From Candidatus Melainabacteria bacterium (GTDB lineage Bacteria; Cyanobacteriota; Vampirovibrionia; Obscuribacterales; Obscuribacteraceae), in the NCBI GenBank assembly GCA_003151275.1, contig PLXC01000165.1:1-64000 (forward strand): DNA of 64,000 bases, given 5' to 3'. Of this stretch, positions 18,155 through 27,976 are shown one piece after another. Each line of letters starts with the position of its first letter. Within the stretch, counting starts at the first letter, position 1. A program made the position numbers and the translations under genes. The notes beneath the pieces are model-generated. The model was not told where the DNA came from and did no database searches. It worked only from the letters and a program-made list of their open reading frames with translations.

Positions 18155-18496
18155 GGTGCATAACTCCTGTGGTGTTGTGTTTGTGCGTGCGCGTGTACGA
18201 GCCGAGATTGACGCTCCTAACCGCAGTTAGAGCAATGAGCTTGACTGTTCAATGCCAATTTTTTTCTGCCGCTTTATCGACTGGGCACTGATATTAAATT
18301 TCAATTGTGGTCAAAAAGTAACTTTTCAGAAACAAGTTTTTGAGTGACTCTGAACGGAGGTCACGGGAGTGAATGGCCGATTTAAAAGTCTCTTTTCTTT
18401 GACTCGGAGTCGACAGAAGTTTCGAAAAGCAAAATTTATAGTGCGGTTTCAAAGAGGTGGGGGTAAACTAAGTGCATCGGCTGAAGTTCAATAAGC
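18155..18496. other. Divergent intergenic region with direct repeat copy 2
   Basis: Separates the minus-strand pair from the plus-strand TPR gene and must carry both promoters. A TTTGACTCGGAGTCGACA stretch near 18397 and the repeat at 18422 lie about 75-100 bp before the TPR start. No small gene seen. Confidence 0.5.
18422..18455 (+). repeat. Copy 2 of the 34/35-bp direct repeat
   Basis: TCGAAAAGCAAAATTTATAGTGC then GGTTTCAAAGA; see the copy at 13248-13282. It contains TATAGT at 18437-18442, placed suitably to act as a -10 element for the gene at 18497. Confidence 0.8.
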
Positions 18497-19570
18497 ATGG
18501 CTCTATCGATTGAACATAAATTAGCAGGTTTGTTGTTGCAAGGGTCGCTGTCCCTGGCGCTGTGTAATGCTGCTGGGGCGATTTCTTATCCGGCGCCAAT
18601 GACTTTGATGCAAAAGGGTCAGCATCACATGGCTCTTGGGCAGTATTCACAAGCCGAAGAATGTTTCAGGCAGTCTGCCATTGAGCATCCCCGCGATCCT
18701 TATGTCCACTACTATTTAGCCAACATGCTTGTTTATGCAAAAAAGCATCCTCAAGCCATCGAAGAATACAACCTCGCTTTTAAACTCGACCCATACGGAC
18801 CACTTTCTGGTTATTGTCGGAAGGCGCTACTCACTTATCGATTGCATACTCCCCCGCTTGTTCCAGTCGAAGAAACGGGCATGAGCGAGCCAATCTCGGC
18901 GGCAGAACGCTTGGGATTGCGAGTCCCCGAAACGGGAGAAAAAGGCGCAGTCGTTCAATTAATTCGTAGTCAGACTGAGCGAGAAAAGTCGAGGCACAGG
19001 CGGTTTGCGGAGTCTATTGCGGACAGCATAGTGCGCGGAGGTGAGACGCGTGCACAGATAATTGAGAAAAACGCGCATGATGCGATCAACGAGACGATTA
19101 ACAGTCCGTTGCGGATCCGACCATTTGAACATCCTTTGACTGCCGCTGAGAATCGTAAGATGCAGATCGAACAAATGCGCAAAGAGGCAGAGGAAGCGGC
19201 AAAGATGGAACGCTCGATTGCCTCTGCAAAGTCTGATGCCTACAAAAGATGGTCACTTGAGCACGAATTTTCCTTGGACGAAACTGCCTCTAATCTTGAG
19301 GGGCAGCTGCTCAGCAAAGCATTGCCAGGAAGCGCTCATCTGCATGCGGAAGGAACCGGACTTTTTGTTCGTTACTATGGAAGGTCGAGTGAAGACGTCG
19401 ATGTGCATAACAGTGTTGCCCATTTTACCGATCATCGAGCCTTTGAAAAGACTGATGATGACGAGGCTCGCAATGAAGACGAGTCTGGCAAATTGCTGCG
19501 TAAGTTATCAACTGATAGACCTGAACAAGTTAGAGAAAGCACCGTCCGCGGTGCCGTGTTGAAAGAATAG
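18497..19570 (+). CDS. Exported TPR protein of unknown function
   Basis: The N terminus MALSIEHKLAGLLLQGSLSL followed by ALCNAAGAIS is a signal peptide. Residues about 35-110 form two TPRs (MALGQYSQAEECFRQSAIE and KHPQAIEEYNLAFKLDPYG). The middle is helical and charged, with a coiled-coil-like MQIEQMRKEAEEAAKMERS. The C-terminal part contains GTGLFVRYYGRSSEDVDVHN followed by an acidic tail. The stop codon TAG touches the ATG of the LysM gene, so the two are translated together. No specific function can be assigned. Confidence 0.8.
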   Translation: MALSIEHKLAGLLLQGSLSLALCNAAGAISYPAPMTLMQKGQHHMALGQYSQAEECFRQSAIEHPRDPYVHYYLANMLVYAKKHPQAIEEYNLAFKLDPYGPLSGYCRKALLTYRLHTPPLVPVEETGMSEPISAAERLGLRVPETGEKGAVVQLIRSQTEREKSRHRRFAESIADSIVRGGETRAQIIEKNAHDAINETINSPLRIRPFEHPLTAAENRKMQIEQMRKEAEEAAKMERSIASAKSDAYKRWSLEHEFSLDETASNLEGQLLSKALPGSAHLHAEGTGLFVRYYGRSSEDVDVHNSVAHFTDHRAFEKTDDDEARNEDESGKLLRKLSTDRPEQVRESTVRGAVLKE

Positions 19571-20137
19571 ATGGCAGCCGAAACGGTCGAGATTCGAAAT
19601 AGAGTTGGTTCCGCAGAGCAAACCACGAAAATTGTGTTGCAGAAAGGCGACACATTTTGGCTTTTGGCAGATGTTAAATATGGTGGCATACATCCAATTG
19701 ATGCAATTTATGCCGTTAATAACCTTGTGCCGTCATATGAAAACAAAGATGGCATGCAGCATTTAATTGATCCCATCTACTATGCGGGTATTGAGTACAC
19801 TCTTCCGTCCATCCAAGATGTACCCAAATTGAAAACAGATTTCTGGACAAACTTCGACGCCCGTTCGACAAAAGATCGAGTCGGTGAAGCGAATCTGCGA
19901 ACAGCTGTCTGCATCAGATGGGATGAAAACATCTCGGAATTGTCAGCCGTAAAATACAACGGCCGGCAAGCGTTGAAAGCAATATTCGAGCTCAATTCAA
20001 TGTCGCCGAGAGTCCAGCTTGTTGAGGGTATTAAGCAATTTCTTGAACCAATCTATCAAGCTGGTTGCTCATATCTTTTTCCGGCTGAAGATGAAATCGC
20101 AGAGCTGGAGCGTGATTACGAATCTCGCATTAAATAG
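19571..20137 (+). CDS. Protein with two LysM-like domains
   Basis: LysM domains bind N-acetylglucosamine polymers such as peptidoglycan. The first spans about residues 17-70: VLQKGDTFWLLADVKYGG, then AIYAVNNLVP and a closing GIEYTLPS. The second, at about 110-175, begins CIRWDENISELSAVKYNG and includes AIFELNSMSPRV and the closing CSYLFPAEDE. Both follow the LysM order of strand, helix, helix, strand. No signal peptide is present, unusual for a wall-binding protein. The start ATG 19571 directly follows the previous stop codon, so translation is probably coupled. Confidence 0.7.
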   Translation: MAAETVEIRNRVGSAEQTTKIVLQKGDTFWLLADVKYGGIHPIDAIYAVNNLVPSYENKDGMQHLIDPIYYAGIEYTLPSIQDVPKLKTDFWTNFDARSTKDRVGEANLRTAVCIRWDENISELSAVKYNGRQALKAIFELNSMSPRVQLVEGIKQFLEPIYQAGCSYLFPAEDEIAELERDYESRIK

Positions 20138-20167
20138 CGGAATTCAGCGAAATACCTGACAATTTTG

Positions 20168-20196
20168 TTGACAGGGGTTCGGCAGTTTCCTATGAT
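20168..20196 (+). promoter_or_regulatory. Consensus sigma-70 promoter
   Basis: TTGACA at 20168-20173, a 17-bp spacer, and TATGAT at 20191-20196. This is near-perfect and places the transcription start at about 20203-20204, exactly where the 5' arm of the predicted RNA closing stem begins. Confidence 0.85.
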
Positions 20197-20203
20197 TCAT
20201 TTA

Positions 20204-20412
20204 GTCTCGGTCTTGGACAGAGCTTCAAAAAGTTTTGTCCTACAAATCGAGTATTCGGGGATCCGTCTCGAGACGACGACGTATACCTATGAGCCTTGAA
20301 AGTCCTGTGTTTCGCACACTTCGATTCAAGGAATTAGGAAACGGTGAAACGTTAAGGAGGTTCCCCACCTGGACATATCCGGGTCAAAACTCGCACCGTC
20401 CTGGGCTGAGAC
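20204..20412 (+). ncRNA. ssrS: Probable 6S RNA
   Basis: A strong promoter ends just before GTCTCGGTCTTGGAC (20204-20218). This pairs with GTCCTGGGCTGAGAC (20398-20412) over 14 of 15 positions including G-U pairs, making one long closing stem around a 209-nt RNA. Inside, CCTTGAA and TTCAAGG near 20295-20330 form a hairpin with TGTG-TTTCG-CACA at its tip. The segment GGAGGTTCCCCACCTGGAC followed by CGGGTCA resembles the conserved 3' half of alphaproteobacterial and cyanobacterial 6S RNA. 6S RNA binds RNA polymerase holoenzyme by mimicking an open promoter. Recognition is from memory of these features, not a covariance search. The RNA ends 24 bases before tsaE. Confidence 0.65.
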
Positions 20413-20436
20413 TCACCTCTATCGAAGGAACTGCCA

Positions 20437-21051
20437 TTGTCTAATGGTGAAAGCTGCGAGCAACGCGCGGACGCGACTGCTTCGCTAGCATTAGTTCTTC
20501 AAGATCATGCCGCCACGCAGCGCCTCGGCAGGGCATTGGCTGAGGCTGTAACCACGCACGCCATCATTGCTTTGAATGGACCCATGGGCGCCGGTAAAAC
20601 GACGCTTGTGCAAGGACTGGCTTTAGCTCTTGGTATTAAGGAGACGGTTAGTAGTCCCACATTCACAATGATGAATGAATATCACTCCGGAAGGTTGCCG
20701 CTTTACCATCTAGATCTGTATCGACTATCTGAAGACGCTGACGCAGTGTCCGATTTGTTAGCTGCCGAGCTGGATCAATTCATCGATCAAAAAATGATCG
20801 CGATAGTTGAATGGGCTGATTTATTCACGCTGAAAGCGTCCGACCGTAGTTACTTTTATCAACTGGATCATCTAGTAGTAAATTTGGATTATGTTGAGGA
20901 AGTTAAGCCATCTGAAGACGAAGAAAAAAATTCCCCATCCTTTTATATGGAAAACGGGCGAAAGGCAAAATTGAGCGCCTTCGGAGCAGAATCTTGCACC
21001 TTGATTTCAGGGCTCAAAAAGACCCCAGAAGGCAATCTTAAAATTCTCTAA
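20437..21051 (+). CDS. tsaE: tRNA threonylcarbamoyladenosine biosynthesis ATPase
   Basis: TsaE is the ATPase that works with TsaB and TsaD to place the threonylcarbamoyl group on A37 of ANN-decoding tRNAs. The P-loop GPMGAGKT begins near residue 48. SSPTFTMMNEY and LYHLDLYRL follow as expected, and IVEWADLF is the conserved E-W motif. At 204 residues it is longer than the usual 150-160, with a C-terminal extension of about 45 residues (EDEEKNSPSFYMENGRKAKL) that looks unconserved. Start is TTG 20437 with AAGGA nine bases upstream. It has no separate promoter that I can see, so it may be expressed by read-through from the 6S-like RNA. Confidence 0.92.
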   Translation: MSNGESCEQRADATASLALVLQDHAATQRLGRALAEAVTTHAIIALNGPMGAGKTTLVQGLALALGIKETVSSPTFTMMNEYHSGRLPLYHLDLYRLSEDADAVSDLLAAELDQFIDQKMIAIVEWADLFTLKASDRSYFYQLDHLVVNLDYVEEVKPSEDEEKNSPSFYMENGRKAKLSAFGAESCTLISGLKKTPEGNLKIL

Positions 21052-21278
21052 GGCAACTATTCGGTAAAAGGTTTGGTACAACGCTTATGGAAGTCGGTTC
21101 AGTCGAAGGGCTGCCAAACTCCGAGGTTGTCTTCGGTCATCCTCGAAGAGCCACTAAAACAGGCAGTTCCAAAAAGGGGGTATTGACTATCGTGTTATAC
21201 TTCAGCCTCGTCAGCACACCTTGACAGGTGCCGACCTCTTCGTCGTCCCATCCTTTTATATGAATATGAAAACGTGAA

Positions 21279-23672
21279 ATGGTTAAATCGTTAGTTATCG
21301 TCGAATCCCCTGCCAAAGCAAAAACGATCAGCAAGATCCTCGGAAAAGATTTCACCGTGAAAGCGAGTATCGGGCACGTGCGTGATCTGCCCCGCAACAA
21401 GCTGGGAGTGAATGTCCGAAAAAACTTCGAGCCGATGTATGAAATATTGCACGACAAAGAAGCGATAGTTGAGGAGCTGCGCGAAGCCGCAAAAGCCGCA
21501 GACAAAGTCTACCTGGCGCCCGACCCTGACCGCGAAGGGGAAGCGATTGCCTGGCACTTATCCGAAGTGTTGGATTTGCCTAGCAAGAAATTGCATCGCA
21601 TCGAATTCAACGAAATTACAAAAGACGCTGTTATGGCGGCTTTGAAATCTCCGCGTAAGATCGACAAGCACCTGGTCGATGCCCAGCAAGCGCGCCGCGT
21701 TTTAGACAGATTGGTTGGCTACAAAATAAGTCCATTGCTCTGGCGCAAAGTAAATGGTAAATCGGCTGGACGTGTACAAAGCGTCGCGGTTCGATTGATC
21801 TGCGAGCGCGAAGCAGAAGTAGATTTGTTCGAACCGAAAGAGTATTGGTCAATCAAAGCCGAACTCTCAAGACCCAAGTCAAAACAGTCTTTCATCGCGC
21901 CATTGAATAAATACAACGGTAAACGAATCATTGCTGCTTCAGATAAAGCGACGGCTCAATCAATGGTGATTGATTCCGAAAAGCAAGCAAAGAAGATAGT
22001 TAGCGAGATTGCAAAGGAAGATTTTGTTGTCACAGCAGTGACAGAAAAGTCGAGCCAACGCTCTCCGTTGCCACCATTCATTACTTCTACACTGCAGCGG
22101 GAAGCCGCCACCCATGTGGGTTTTGCGGTAAAGAAGACAATGCAAGTGGCCCAGTCACTCTATGAAGGGGTCGAACTAGGAGAAGGTCCTGTAGGTTTGA
22201 TAACTTACATGAGAACTGACTCTACGCGGGTTTCACCGCAAGCTCAAGAAGAAGCCTTGAAGTACATTGCTGAGCGATTTGGCAAAACTTATTGTCCAGA
22301 TAAGCCACGCATATATGCACGCAAAGCAAAGAGCATGCAAGATGCCCACGAAGCAATTCGCCCATCAGGAGTGGAACGCACGCCAGAATCAATCAAACAA
22401 TTTCTTTCAAATGATCAGCACAAGTTGTACAAAATCATCTGGGAAAGATTCATGGCTAGTCAAATGTCCTCAGCAGAGATTCTCACTCGAGCAGTGGAAA
22501 TCACAGCTGGACCTGGTTTGTTCCGTGCCTCAGCTTCCGAGATCAAGTTCGCTGGTTACACGATTGTCTACAATCGTCCGAAGACTAATGATCCCGATCA
22601 AGAATCAAACGCAGACCCTAACGCTGAGGAAGAGGCTCTCAACCTCCCAGATCTGAACAAGGGCGAGGCGCTGAAATTGAAGGAAGTTCTACCAGGACAA
22701 CACTTCACTCAACCGCCGCCGAGATTCTCAGAAGCCAGTCTCGTCAAGACTCTGGAAGAATTAGGGATCGGCAGACCATCAACTTATGCGGCCACAGTTG
22801 CCACTATTGTCGATCGCAAATACGTTGAAAAACAACAGAAGACTCTGATTCCAACAAAGCTTGGAAAGGCTGTCAATCTGTTGCTTGTAGAACATTTTGG
22901 CTCAATTGTAGAAGTCGGTTTTACAGCTGAAATGGAAGAAAAGCTCGACCAAGTTGAAGAAGACAAAGTTGAGTGGCATAGCATGCTAAAGCTGTTCTAT
23001 CAGCCATTCAATGAGACATTGAAAAAAGCCGAAGAGAACATGAATAAAGTCGTGATTCTCACCGACCAAAAATGTCCTATTTGCGGACAAGCCATGGCTC
23101 AGCGTTCTTCACGTTTCGGTCAGTTCCTTGGTTGCATCGGTTATCCAGAATGTAAAACAAAGATCGCCTTGACTCGTGATGGATTGCCTGTTCCAGAAGA
23201 TCGTCCGAGCGAGGAAATCTGCAAAACTTGCGGCGCGCCAATGTTGATCCGTTACGGAAGATACGGAGACTACCTGGCTTGCACCAAAGAAGAGTGCACC
23301 GAGCAGCGTCCGATTCTCAAAGTTACTGGCGTTCTGTGCCCGCGCACCGATTGCGATGGACAGATCGTCGAAAAGAAATCTAGAAGAGGAAAAATCTTCT
23401 ACGGTTGCAGTAACTATTCACAGAATCAGTGCACATCGGCGTTCTGGTACCCACCACTTATTTCCGGTGGACCGGATGGTGGCAACTTGTGTCCAAGCTG
23501 CAACACCATGCTTGTATACAAGACTCTAAAGCGCGGCGATCAAATTGCCTGCTCCTCTAAAGAATGCACTTTTGCTCAGTTGATCAGCGGCGAAGAAAAG
23601 TACGCCGGTCAACAGAAAGCAGTGAAAGAGGAAGAGCCAGCAGCTCCAGTGCCAACGCCAGCTAAAGTCTAG
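21279..23672 (+). CDS. topA: DNA topoisomerase I (type IA)
   Basis: Relaxes negatively supercoiled DNA by breaking one strand through a 5'-phosphotyrosine link. The Toprim domain begins at once (LVIVESPAKAKTISKIL) and contains the acidic DPDREGEAIAWHL. The catalytic tyrosine is Tyr310 in GLITYMRTDSTR. After the core there are four to five Cys4 zinc modules, starting with CPICGQAMAQRSSRFGQFLGC and ending with CPSCNTMLVYKTLKRGDQ. Length of 797 residues fits bacterial TopA with several zinc fingers. ATG 21279 was chosen as the first in frame. A strong rho-independent terminator follows at 23698. Confidence 0.97.
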   Translation: MVKSLVIVESPAKAKTISKILGKDFTVKASIGHVRDLPRNKLGVNVRKNFEPMYEILHDKEAIVEELREAAKAADKVYLAPDPDREGEAIAWHLSEVLDLPSKKLHRIEFNEITKDAVMAALKSPRKIDKHLVDAQQARRVLDRLVGYKISPLLWRKVNGKSAGRVQSVAVRLICEREAEVDLFEPKEYWSIKAELSRPKSKQSFIAPLNKYNGKRIIAASDKATAQSMVIDSEKQAKKIVSEIAKEDFVVTAVTEKSSQRSPLPPFITSTLQREAATHVGFAVKKTMQVAQSLYEGVELGEGPVGLITYMRTDSTRVSPQAQEEALKYIAERFGKTYCPDKPRIYARKAKSMQDAHEAIRPSGVERTPESIKQFLSNDQHKLYKIIWERFMASQMSSAEILTRAVEITAGPGLFRASASEIKFAGYTIVYNRPKTNDPDQESNADPNAEEEALNLPDLNKGEALKLKEVLPGQHFTQPPPRFSEASLVKTLEELGIGRPSTYAATVATIVDRKYVEKQQKTLIPTKLGKAVNLLLVEHFGSIVEVGFTAEMEEKLDQVEEDKVEWHSMLKLFYQPFNETLKKAEENMNKVVILTDQKCPICGQAMAQRSSRFGQFLGCIGYPECKTKIALTRDGLPVPEDRPSEEICKTCGAPMLIRYGRYGDYLACTKEECTEQRPILKVTGVLCPRTDCDGQIVEKKSRRGKIFYGCSNYSQNQCTSAFWYPPLISGGPDGGNLCPSCNTMLVYKTLKRGDQIACSSKECTFAQLISGEEKYAGQQKAVKEEEPAAPVPTPAKV

Positions 23673-23697
23673 TTCCAACAGCGAAAGCCAATTGATA

Positions 23698-23727
23698 CGC
23701 CCTTCAGTTATGCTGGAGGGCGTTTTT
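23698..23727 (+). terminator. Rho-independent terminator of topA
   Basis: CGCCCTTCAG-TTATG-CTGGAGGGCG is a 10-bp stem with one G-U pair, followed by TTTTT. It lies 26 bases after the topA stop codon. Confidence 0.9.
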
Positions 23728-23913
23728 CTAAGCGCGTTCCGCAAGTGCTCAGCGCCAGTTGCTTGAACAGATCCTGCGCTTCCATTTCGAGAGTACTTTG
23801 CCGAATTACCCGCGTTACTTCAAAAACTCATCCATTAACAATTCTGTGTTCAATAAGAACCCAGCGTCCCTAGGGTGTAGAACAGAGTCAAAGGTATTTT
23901 GAGGATTGAAATC

Positions 23914-24795
23914 ATGGAACTTGGCTCGCTGATTGCTATTGGTCTTGGAGTCGCTATTTCGTTCATTTTGGTTTTTCTCATGGTCAACCTATACGTCAAG
24001 TGTGGGCCCAATGAAGCGATGATTATCAGCGGAATGTATGCTGGTGCAGCTGGAAATTCATTCAAGATCATAGTTGGGGGTGGCGCGGTCATGCTTCCGA
24101 TGATCCAGCAGCTGAGTAGGCTCAGTCTGGCAATCAGGACTGTTCGCGTAAAGTCTAAATCGCCAATAGTGACAGCGGACGGAGTGCCCATTCAAATTGA
24201 TGTTTTGGCAGGTGTGAGAATAAAAGGCGATCAAGTATCAATTGCTACGGCTGCGGAACAGCTGCTTGGAAAAACTGGGGACGAAGTTGAATCGATCCTG
24301 ACTGGAATTATTCTCAGCGCCGTTCGAGTGGAAGTTTCAAGCATGAATCTCGCTCAAGTTAGAAAAGGAGTGAATCTCACTTCACCACACTTGGTGGAAG
24401 AATTAGTGACACCACTTTCGAAGATGGGTATGGCATGTGAGTCCCTGAGTATTGATGTACTGGACGACGCGGTTGTAATCTCGAACTCGCGATCGTCAGA
24501 AGAAATCAAACCAGGTGGCTCAGGTTCTGTGCAAAATGATTTGCAGCAATCCATTTCAACTCAACTTGTTGTCGACCAATCATCGCGTTTGACCTTGATC
24601 ACTGAATACGAGCGCGCCATGCCGATTCTGGAGAAGGAGCTTGGCGAACAAAACGTGGTTTTCAAAGAATTTTTGCTGCGCTATGCGACGATTCTTGCCA
24701 TTGCAGACGATTATCTATCGCGTGAAAAAGCCGAACAAATCAGGGATCGTGCCAAGAAAATCCAATTGGCAGGATTGTCGAACCTGATCTCGTGA
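23914..24795 (+). CDS. SPFH (flotillin/band-7) membrane protein, short form
   Basis: A 293-residue protein with one N-terminal transmembrane helix (LIAIGLGVAISFILVFLMV) followed by the flotillin-type NLYVKCGPNEAMIISG and an SPFH core with LAIRTVRVKSKSPIVTADG. Flotillins scaffold ordered membrane microdomains. The long Glu-Ala coiled coil of full flotillins is missing; instead the protein ends in about 70 helical residues. ATG 23914 is chosen because GAGG lies nine bases before it; an upstream TTG at 23899 overlaps that site. A second, more divergent SPFH protein lies at 40351. Confidence 0.75.
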   Translation: MELGSLIAIGLGVAISFILVFLMVNLYVKCGPNEAMIISGMYAGAAGNSFKIIVGGGAVMLPMIQQLSRLSLAIRTVRVKSKSPIVTADGVPIQIDVLAGVRIKGDQVSIATAAEQLLGKTGDEVESILTGIILSAVRVEVSSMNLAQVRKGVNLTSPHLVEELVTPLSKMGMACESLSIDVLDDAVVISNSRSSEEIKPGGSGSVQNDLQQSISTQLVVDQSSRLTLITEYERAMPILEKELGEQNVVFKEFLLRYATILAIADDYLSREKAEQIRDRAKKIQLAGLSNLIS

Positions 24796-25195
24796 TCTGG
24801 CGATACGTGCAGCATATACGTGCCCGACCAGAGTCGAAGTATTATCGAACCCAGTACACAAGCCGGCTGCAAAGCGATCACTCCGTTCCTCTGTAGTATC
24901 CACTTCGATACCTCCGCCAGATGGGCAAATCCTAAACGTTCATGGATGAAAGAGAAAACTTTTGGATCACATTGCCCCTATCCGCTCGGCAATTGGATAC
25001 TATCAACACATGGCAATAGGCGCACTTTGCAGCCTGTTTTAGCTACCGGCCGCGAAAAACTCAGCATTAAGCCGGCGAACGGAATCTAAATAATCACGAA
25101 AATCCTAAATCACTCGCGATTCGCGCGAAACGAGACGAGGTTACGTGAGTTAGAATGTAATCACATTATCGGAGTCTAGGGAGGCGCAAAGCGCC
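24796..25195. other. Intergenic region upstream of clpC
   Basis: 400 bases without a convincing gene. A direct repeat ATACGTGC near 24804 and 24817, the inverted repeat AATGT-AATC-ACATT near 25154-25167, and the start-proximal hairpin at 25183 are the notable elements. No CtsR-type tandem GGTCAAA or CIRCE element was seen. Confidence 0.55.
25178..25195 (+). promoter_or_regulatory. Hairpin between ribosome-binding site and clpC start
   Basis: AGGGAGG (25178-25184) is the ribosome site. GGCGC-AAA-GCGCC (25183-25195) is a perfect 5-bp hairpin that shares two G with it and ends at the base before the ATG. When folded it would shorten the distance from ribosome site to start, or hide the site. 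A temperature-sensitive or translational control is an inference. Confidence 0.55.
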
Positions 25196-27787
25196 ATGTT
25201 TGAAAGATTCACCGAAAAAGCGATCAAGGTAATCATGCTTGCGCAGGAAGAGGCGCGACGACTGGGCCACAACTTTGTTGGCACAGAGCAGATCTTGCTT
25301 GGTTTAATTGGCGAGGGCACTGGGATCGCAGCCAAGACACTGAAATCGATGGGAGTCAATCTCAAAGATGCACGTGTTGAGGTAGAGAAAATAATTGGTC
25401 GAGGCTCAGGCTTCGTCGCTGTAGAAATTCCGTTCACTCCGCGAGCTAAGCGAGTGCTGGAATTATCTTGGGATGAAGCTCGACAGCTTGGTCACAATTA
25501 CATCGGTACAGAACATCTACTGCTCGGGTTGATTCGAGAAGGTGAAGGTGTCGCGGCTAGAGTTCTTGAAAATCTAGGCGTGGATCTGACAAAGGTGAGA
25601 AGCCACGTTATTAGACTCCTCGGCGAAAGCGGAGCAGCCACAGCAGGCAGCGCAACTTCTACGGGCACTGGACGCTCGAAAACTCCAACCCTGGATGAAT
25701 TTGGCTTGAACCTGACGCAAGCCGCTCAAGAGAATCGCTTGGACCCTGTGGTTGGACGTGAGAAAGAGATTGAGCGCGTCATCCAGATTCTTGGACGACG
25801 TACGAAAAACAATCCAGTTCTCATCGGTGAACCCGGCGTCGGTAAAACGGCTATTGCAGAAGGGCTTGCCATCCGGATTGCAAATGCTGATGTTCCTGAC
25901 ATTCTTTCCGACAAGAAAATTGTCATGCTCGACATTGGTTTGCTAGTTGCAGGAACCAAGTACCGCGGCGAATTTGAAGAACGTCTGAAAAAGATCATGG
26001 ACGAAATTCGCGCTGCCGGCAATGTCATGCTCGTCATTGACGAGTTACATACATTGATCGGAGCAGGCGCTGCAGAAGGCGCTATCGATGCTGCGAACAT
26101 TCTCAAGCCCGCACTTGCGAGAGGCGAGCTGCAATGTATCGGTGCCACCACTATGGATGAGTACCGTAAACACATCGAACGCGACGCCGCTCTAGAACGA
26201 CGTTTCCAACCAGTAATCATTGATCCACCTTCAGTAGATGAAACGATCGAAATTCTGAGAGGATTGCGTCCTAAATACGAAGAGCATCATCGCTTGGTGA
26301 TCTCCGAAGAAGCGATTGACCAAGCTGCGAAGCTATCCGATCGATATATCAGCGATCGTTATCTTCCAGACAAAGCAATTGACTTAATCGACGAAGCCTC
26401 GTCTCGTGTCAGATTGCGCGCTAGCTCTTTGCCGGCTGAAGGCAAGGAAGTTGAAAAAGAATTGCGCAAAGTTCGTCGAGACAAAGAAATGGCGATTCGC
26501 AATCAAGAATTTGAAAAGGCTGCTTCATTGCGTGAGCAAGAAACACGTCTTTCCGAAAAGATTCGCGAAGTGCAAGCTGCATGGAAGACTAAACAGGAAT
26601 CTGAAAAACCAGTCGTCACGGCTGAAGAAGTAGCGTATGTGGTCAGTTCTTGGACTGGTATTCCTCTGCTCAAACTCACCGAAGGTGAATCTGAGAAGTT
26701 GCTGCACATGTCCGATGTATTGCACCAACGTGTAATCGGTCAAGACGAAGCTGTTGAAGCCGTCTGCAAAGCGATCAGAAGAGCAAGAGTTGGTTTGAAG
26801 AATCCCAACAGACCAATCGGAAGCTTCATCTTCTCTGGTCCAACCGGGGTTGGTAAAACCGAGCTCGCTAAGGCACTTGCCGGATACTTCTTCGGTTCCG
26901 AAGACGCGTTGATCAGAATCGACATGTCAGAGTTCATGGAGCACCATACAACTTCCAAGTTGATCGGTTCACCTCCAGGATACGTCGGCTACCAAGAAGG
27001 CGGACAGCTGACCGAAGCAGTCAGACGTAAACCATACAGCGTGGTTCTTTTCGACGAAATTGAGAAGGCTCATCCAGATGTGTTCAACGTGTTGCTGCAA
27101 ATTCTCGACGATGGACGTTTGTCTGACTCGAAGGGAAGAACGGTCGACTTCAAGAACACGATCATCATCATGACGTCGAACGTAGGCGCTCAGTTCATCG
27201 ACAAGTCGTCGTTGGTCTTGGGCTTCCAACAACAGACCGTCAATCAAGCACATGACGAGAAGTACAAGAAGATCAAAGACCTCGTTATGGATGCGATGAA
27301 GAAAACATTCCGTCCAGAATTCCTGAACAGAATTGACGAAATCATCGTATTCCAGCAACTAACGAAAGAAGAGATCCGGCTCATCGTCGACATCATGTCT
27401 GCGGATTTGCAAGAACGTATCAAAGCTCAGGGAATGCAGCTCGTCATCAGTGACGAAGCCAAAGACCTGCTCGCTAAGGACGGCTATAACCCCACATATG
27501 GTGCCCGCCCGCTGCGCAGATCAATTCAGCGATTGCTTGAAGACGCTCTTGCCGAGCAAGTTCTGCAAGGCAACTTCAAAGACGGCGATACGATTCTGAC
27601 GACGCTTGACGGCGAAGTGATGAAGTTCGAAAAAGCCGAAAAGAAGCCTGCTGAGCCAACAGCAGCAGCCAAGAAAGAGAAAGCCGACAAAGCTGAAAAA
27701 GCAGAGAAGGCAGAAAAGGCCGAAAAGGCTGAGAAGTCGGGCAAGACCGACGAAAAGCCCAGTGAAGAAGCTACTGTAACTAAGTAG
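25196..27787 (+). CDS. clpC: ATP-dependent Clp protease ATPase subunit ClpC
   Basis: An HSP100 unfoldase that feeds substrates to ClpP. Two Clp_N repeats occupy about residues 1-140, each with an LGHN-x-(V/I)GTEH/Q-x-LLGL motif. The first AAA domain has GEPGVGKTA at 211, the second GPTGVGKTE at 548. A UVR-like segment ([18 protein letters not shown]) sits between them, marking ClpC rather than ClpA or ClpB. The loop with LGF near VLGFQQQ is the expected ClpP-docking tripeptide. At 863 residues it is slightly long because of a C-terminal tail of repeated KAE units with a T/S/E-rich end. No clpP or mcsAB gene is near. A terminator follows. Confidence 0.96.
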   Translation: MFERFTEKAIKVIMLAQEEARRLGHNFVGTEQILLGLIGEGTGIAAKTLKSMGVNLKDARVEVEKIIGRGSGFVAVEIPFTPRAKRVLELSWDEARQLGHNYIGTEHLLLGLIREGEGVAARVLENLGVDLTKVRSHVIRLLGESGAATAGSATSTGTGRSKTPTLDEFGLNLTQAAQENRLDPVVGREKEIERVIQILGRRTKNNPVLIGEPGVGKTAIAEGLAIRIANADVPDILSDKKIVMLDIGLLVAGTKYRGEFEERLKKIMDEIRAAGNVMLVIDELHTLIGAGAAEGAIDAANILKPALARGELQCIGATTMDEYRKHIERDAALERRFQPVIIDPPSVDETIEILRGLRPKYEEHHRLVISEEAIDQAAKLSDRYISDRYLPDKAIDLIDEASSRVRLRASSLPAEGKEVEKELRKVRRDKEMAIRNQEFEKAASLREQETRLSEKIREVQAAWKTKQESEKPVVTAEEVAYVVSSWTGIPLLKLTEGESEKLLHMSDVLHQRVIGQDEAVEAVCKAIRRARVGLKNPNRPIGSFIFSGPTGVGKTELAKALAGYFFGSEDALIRIDMSEFMEHHTTSKLIGSPPGYVGYQEGGQLTEAVRRKPYSVVLFDEIEKAHPDVFNVLLQILDDGRLSDSKGRTVDFKNTIIIMTSNVGAQFIDKSSLVLGFQQQTVNQAHDEKYKKIKDLVMDAMKKTFRPEFLNRIDEIIVFQQLTKEEIRLIVDIMSADLQERIKAQGMQLVISDEAKDLLAKDGYNPTYGARPLRRSIQRLLEDALAEQVLQGNFKDGDTILTTLDGEVMKFEKAEKKPAEPTAAAKKEKADKAEKAEKAEKAEKAEKSGKTDEKPSEEATVTK

Positions 27788-27807
27788 TCCAGATACAAAT
27801 AAATGAA

Positions 27808-27836
27808 ACGCCTGTTGAGAAATCAGCGGGCGTTTT
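27808..27836 (+). terminator. Rho-independent terminator of clpC
   Basis: ACGCCTGTTGA-GAAA-TCAGCGGGCGT is an 11-bp stem with a GAAA tetraloop and two G-U pairs, followed by TTTTC, 20 bases after the stop codon. Confidence 0.9.
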
Positions 27837-27976
27837 CTTTGCTATCAACAAAACTTTTGATCGCTTCACTGAGGTCGAACAGACTCGAACCTTCGCAGGT
27901 GCAGAGCGTCCAAAAGTTAGGAATGGCTAACAGAAAGAGGGTTGCCAAGAAGTGGTTGGTATGATGGTCTTCCAGT

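Noticed and set aside
20204..20412. RNase P RNA, tmRNA or SRP RNA as alternatives to 6S RNA
   Set aside because: GAAAGTCC occurs but lacks its P4 partner ACAGAA; there is no tRNA-like 3' end; the SRP core GGAAGGAAGCA-like loop is absent. The closing stem and size fit 6S RNA better.
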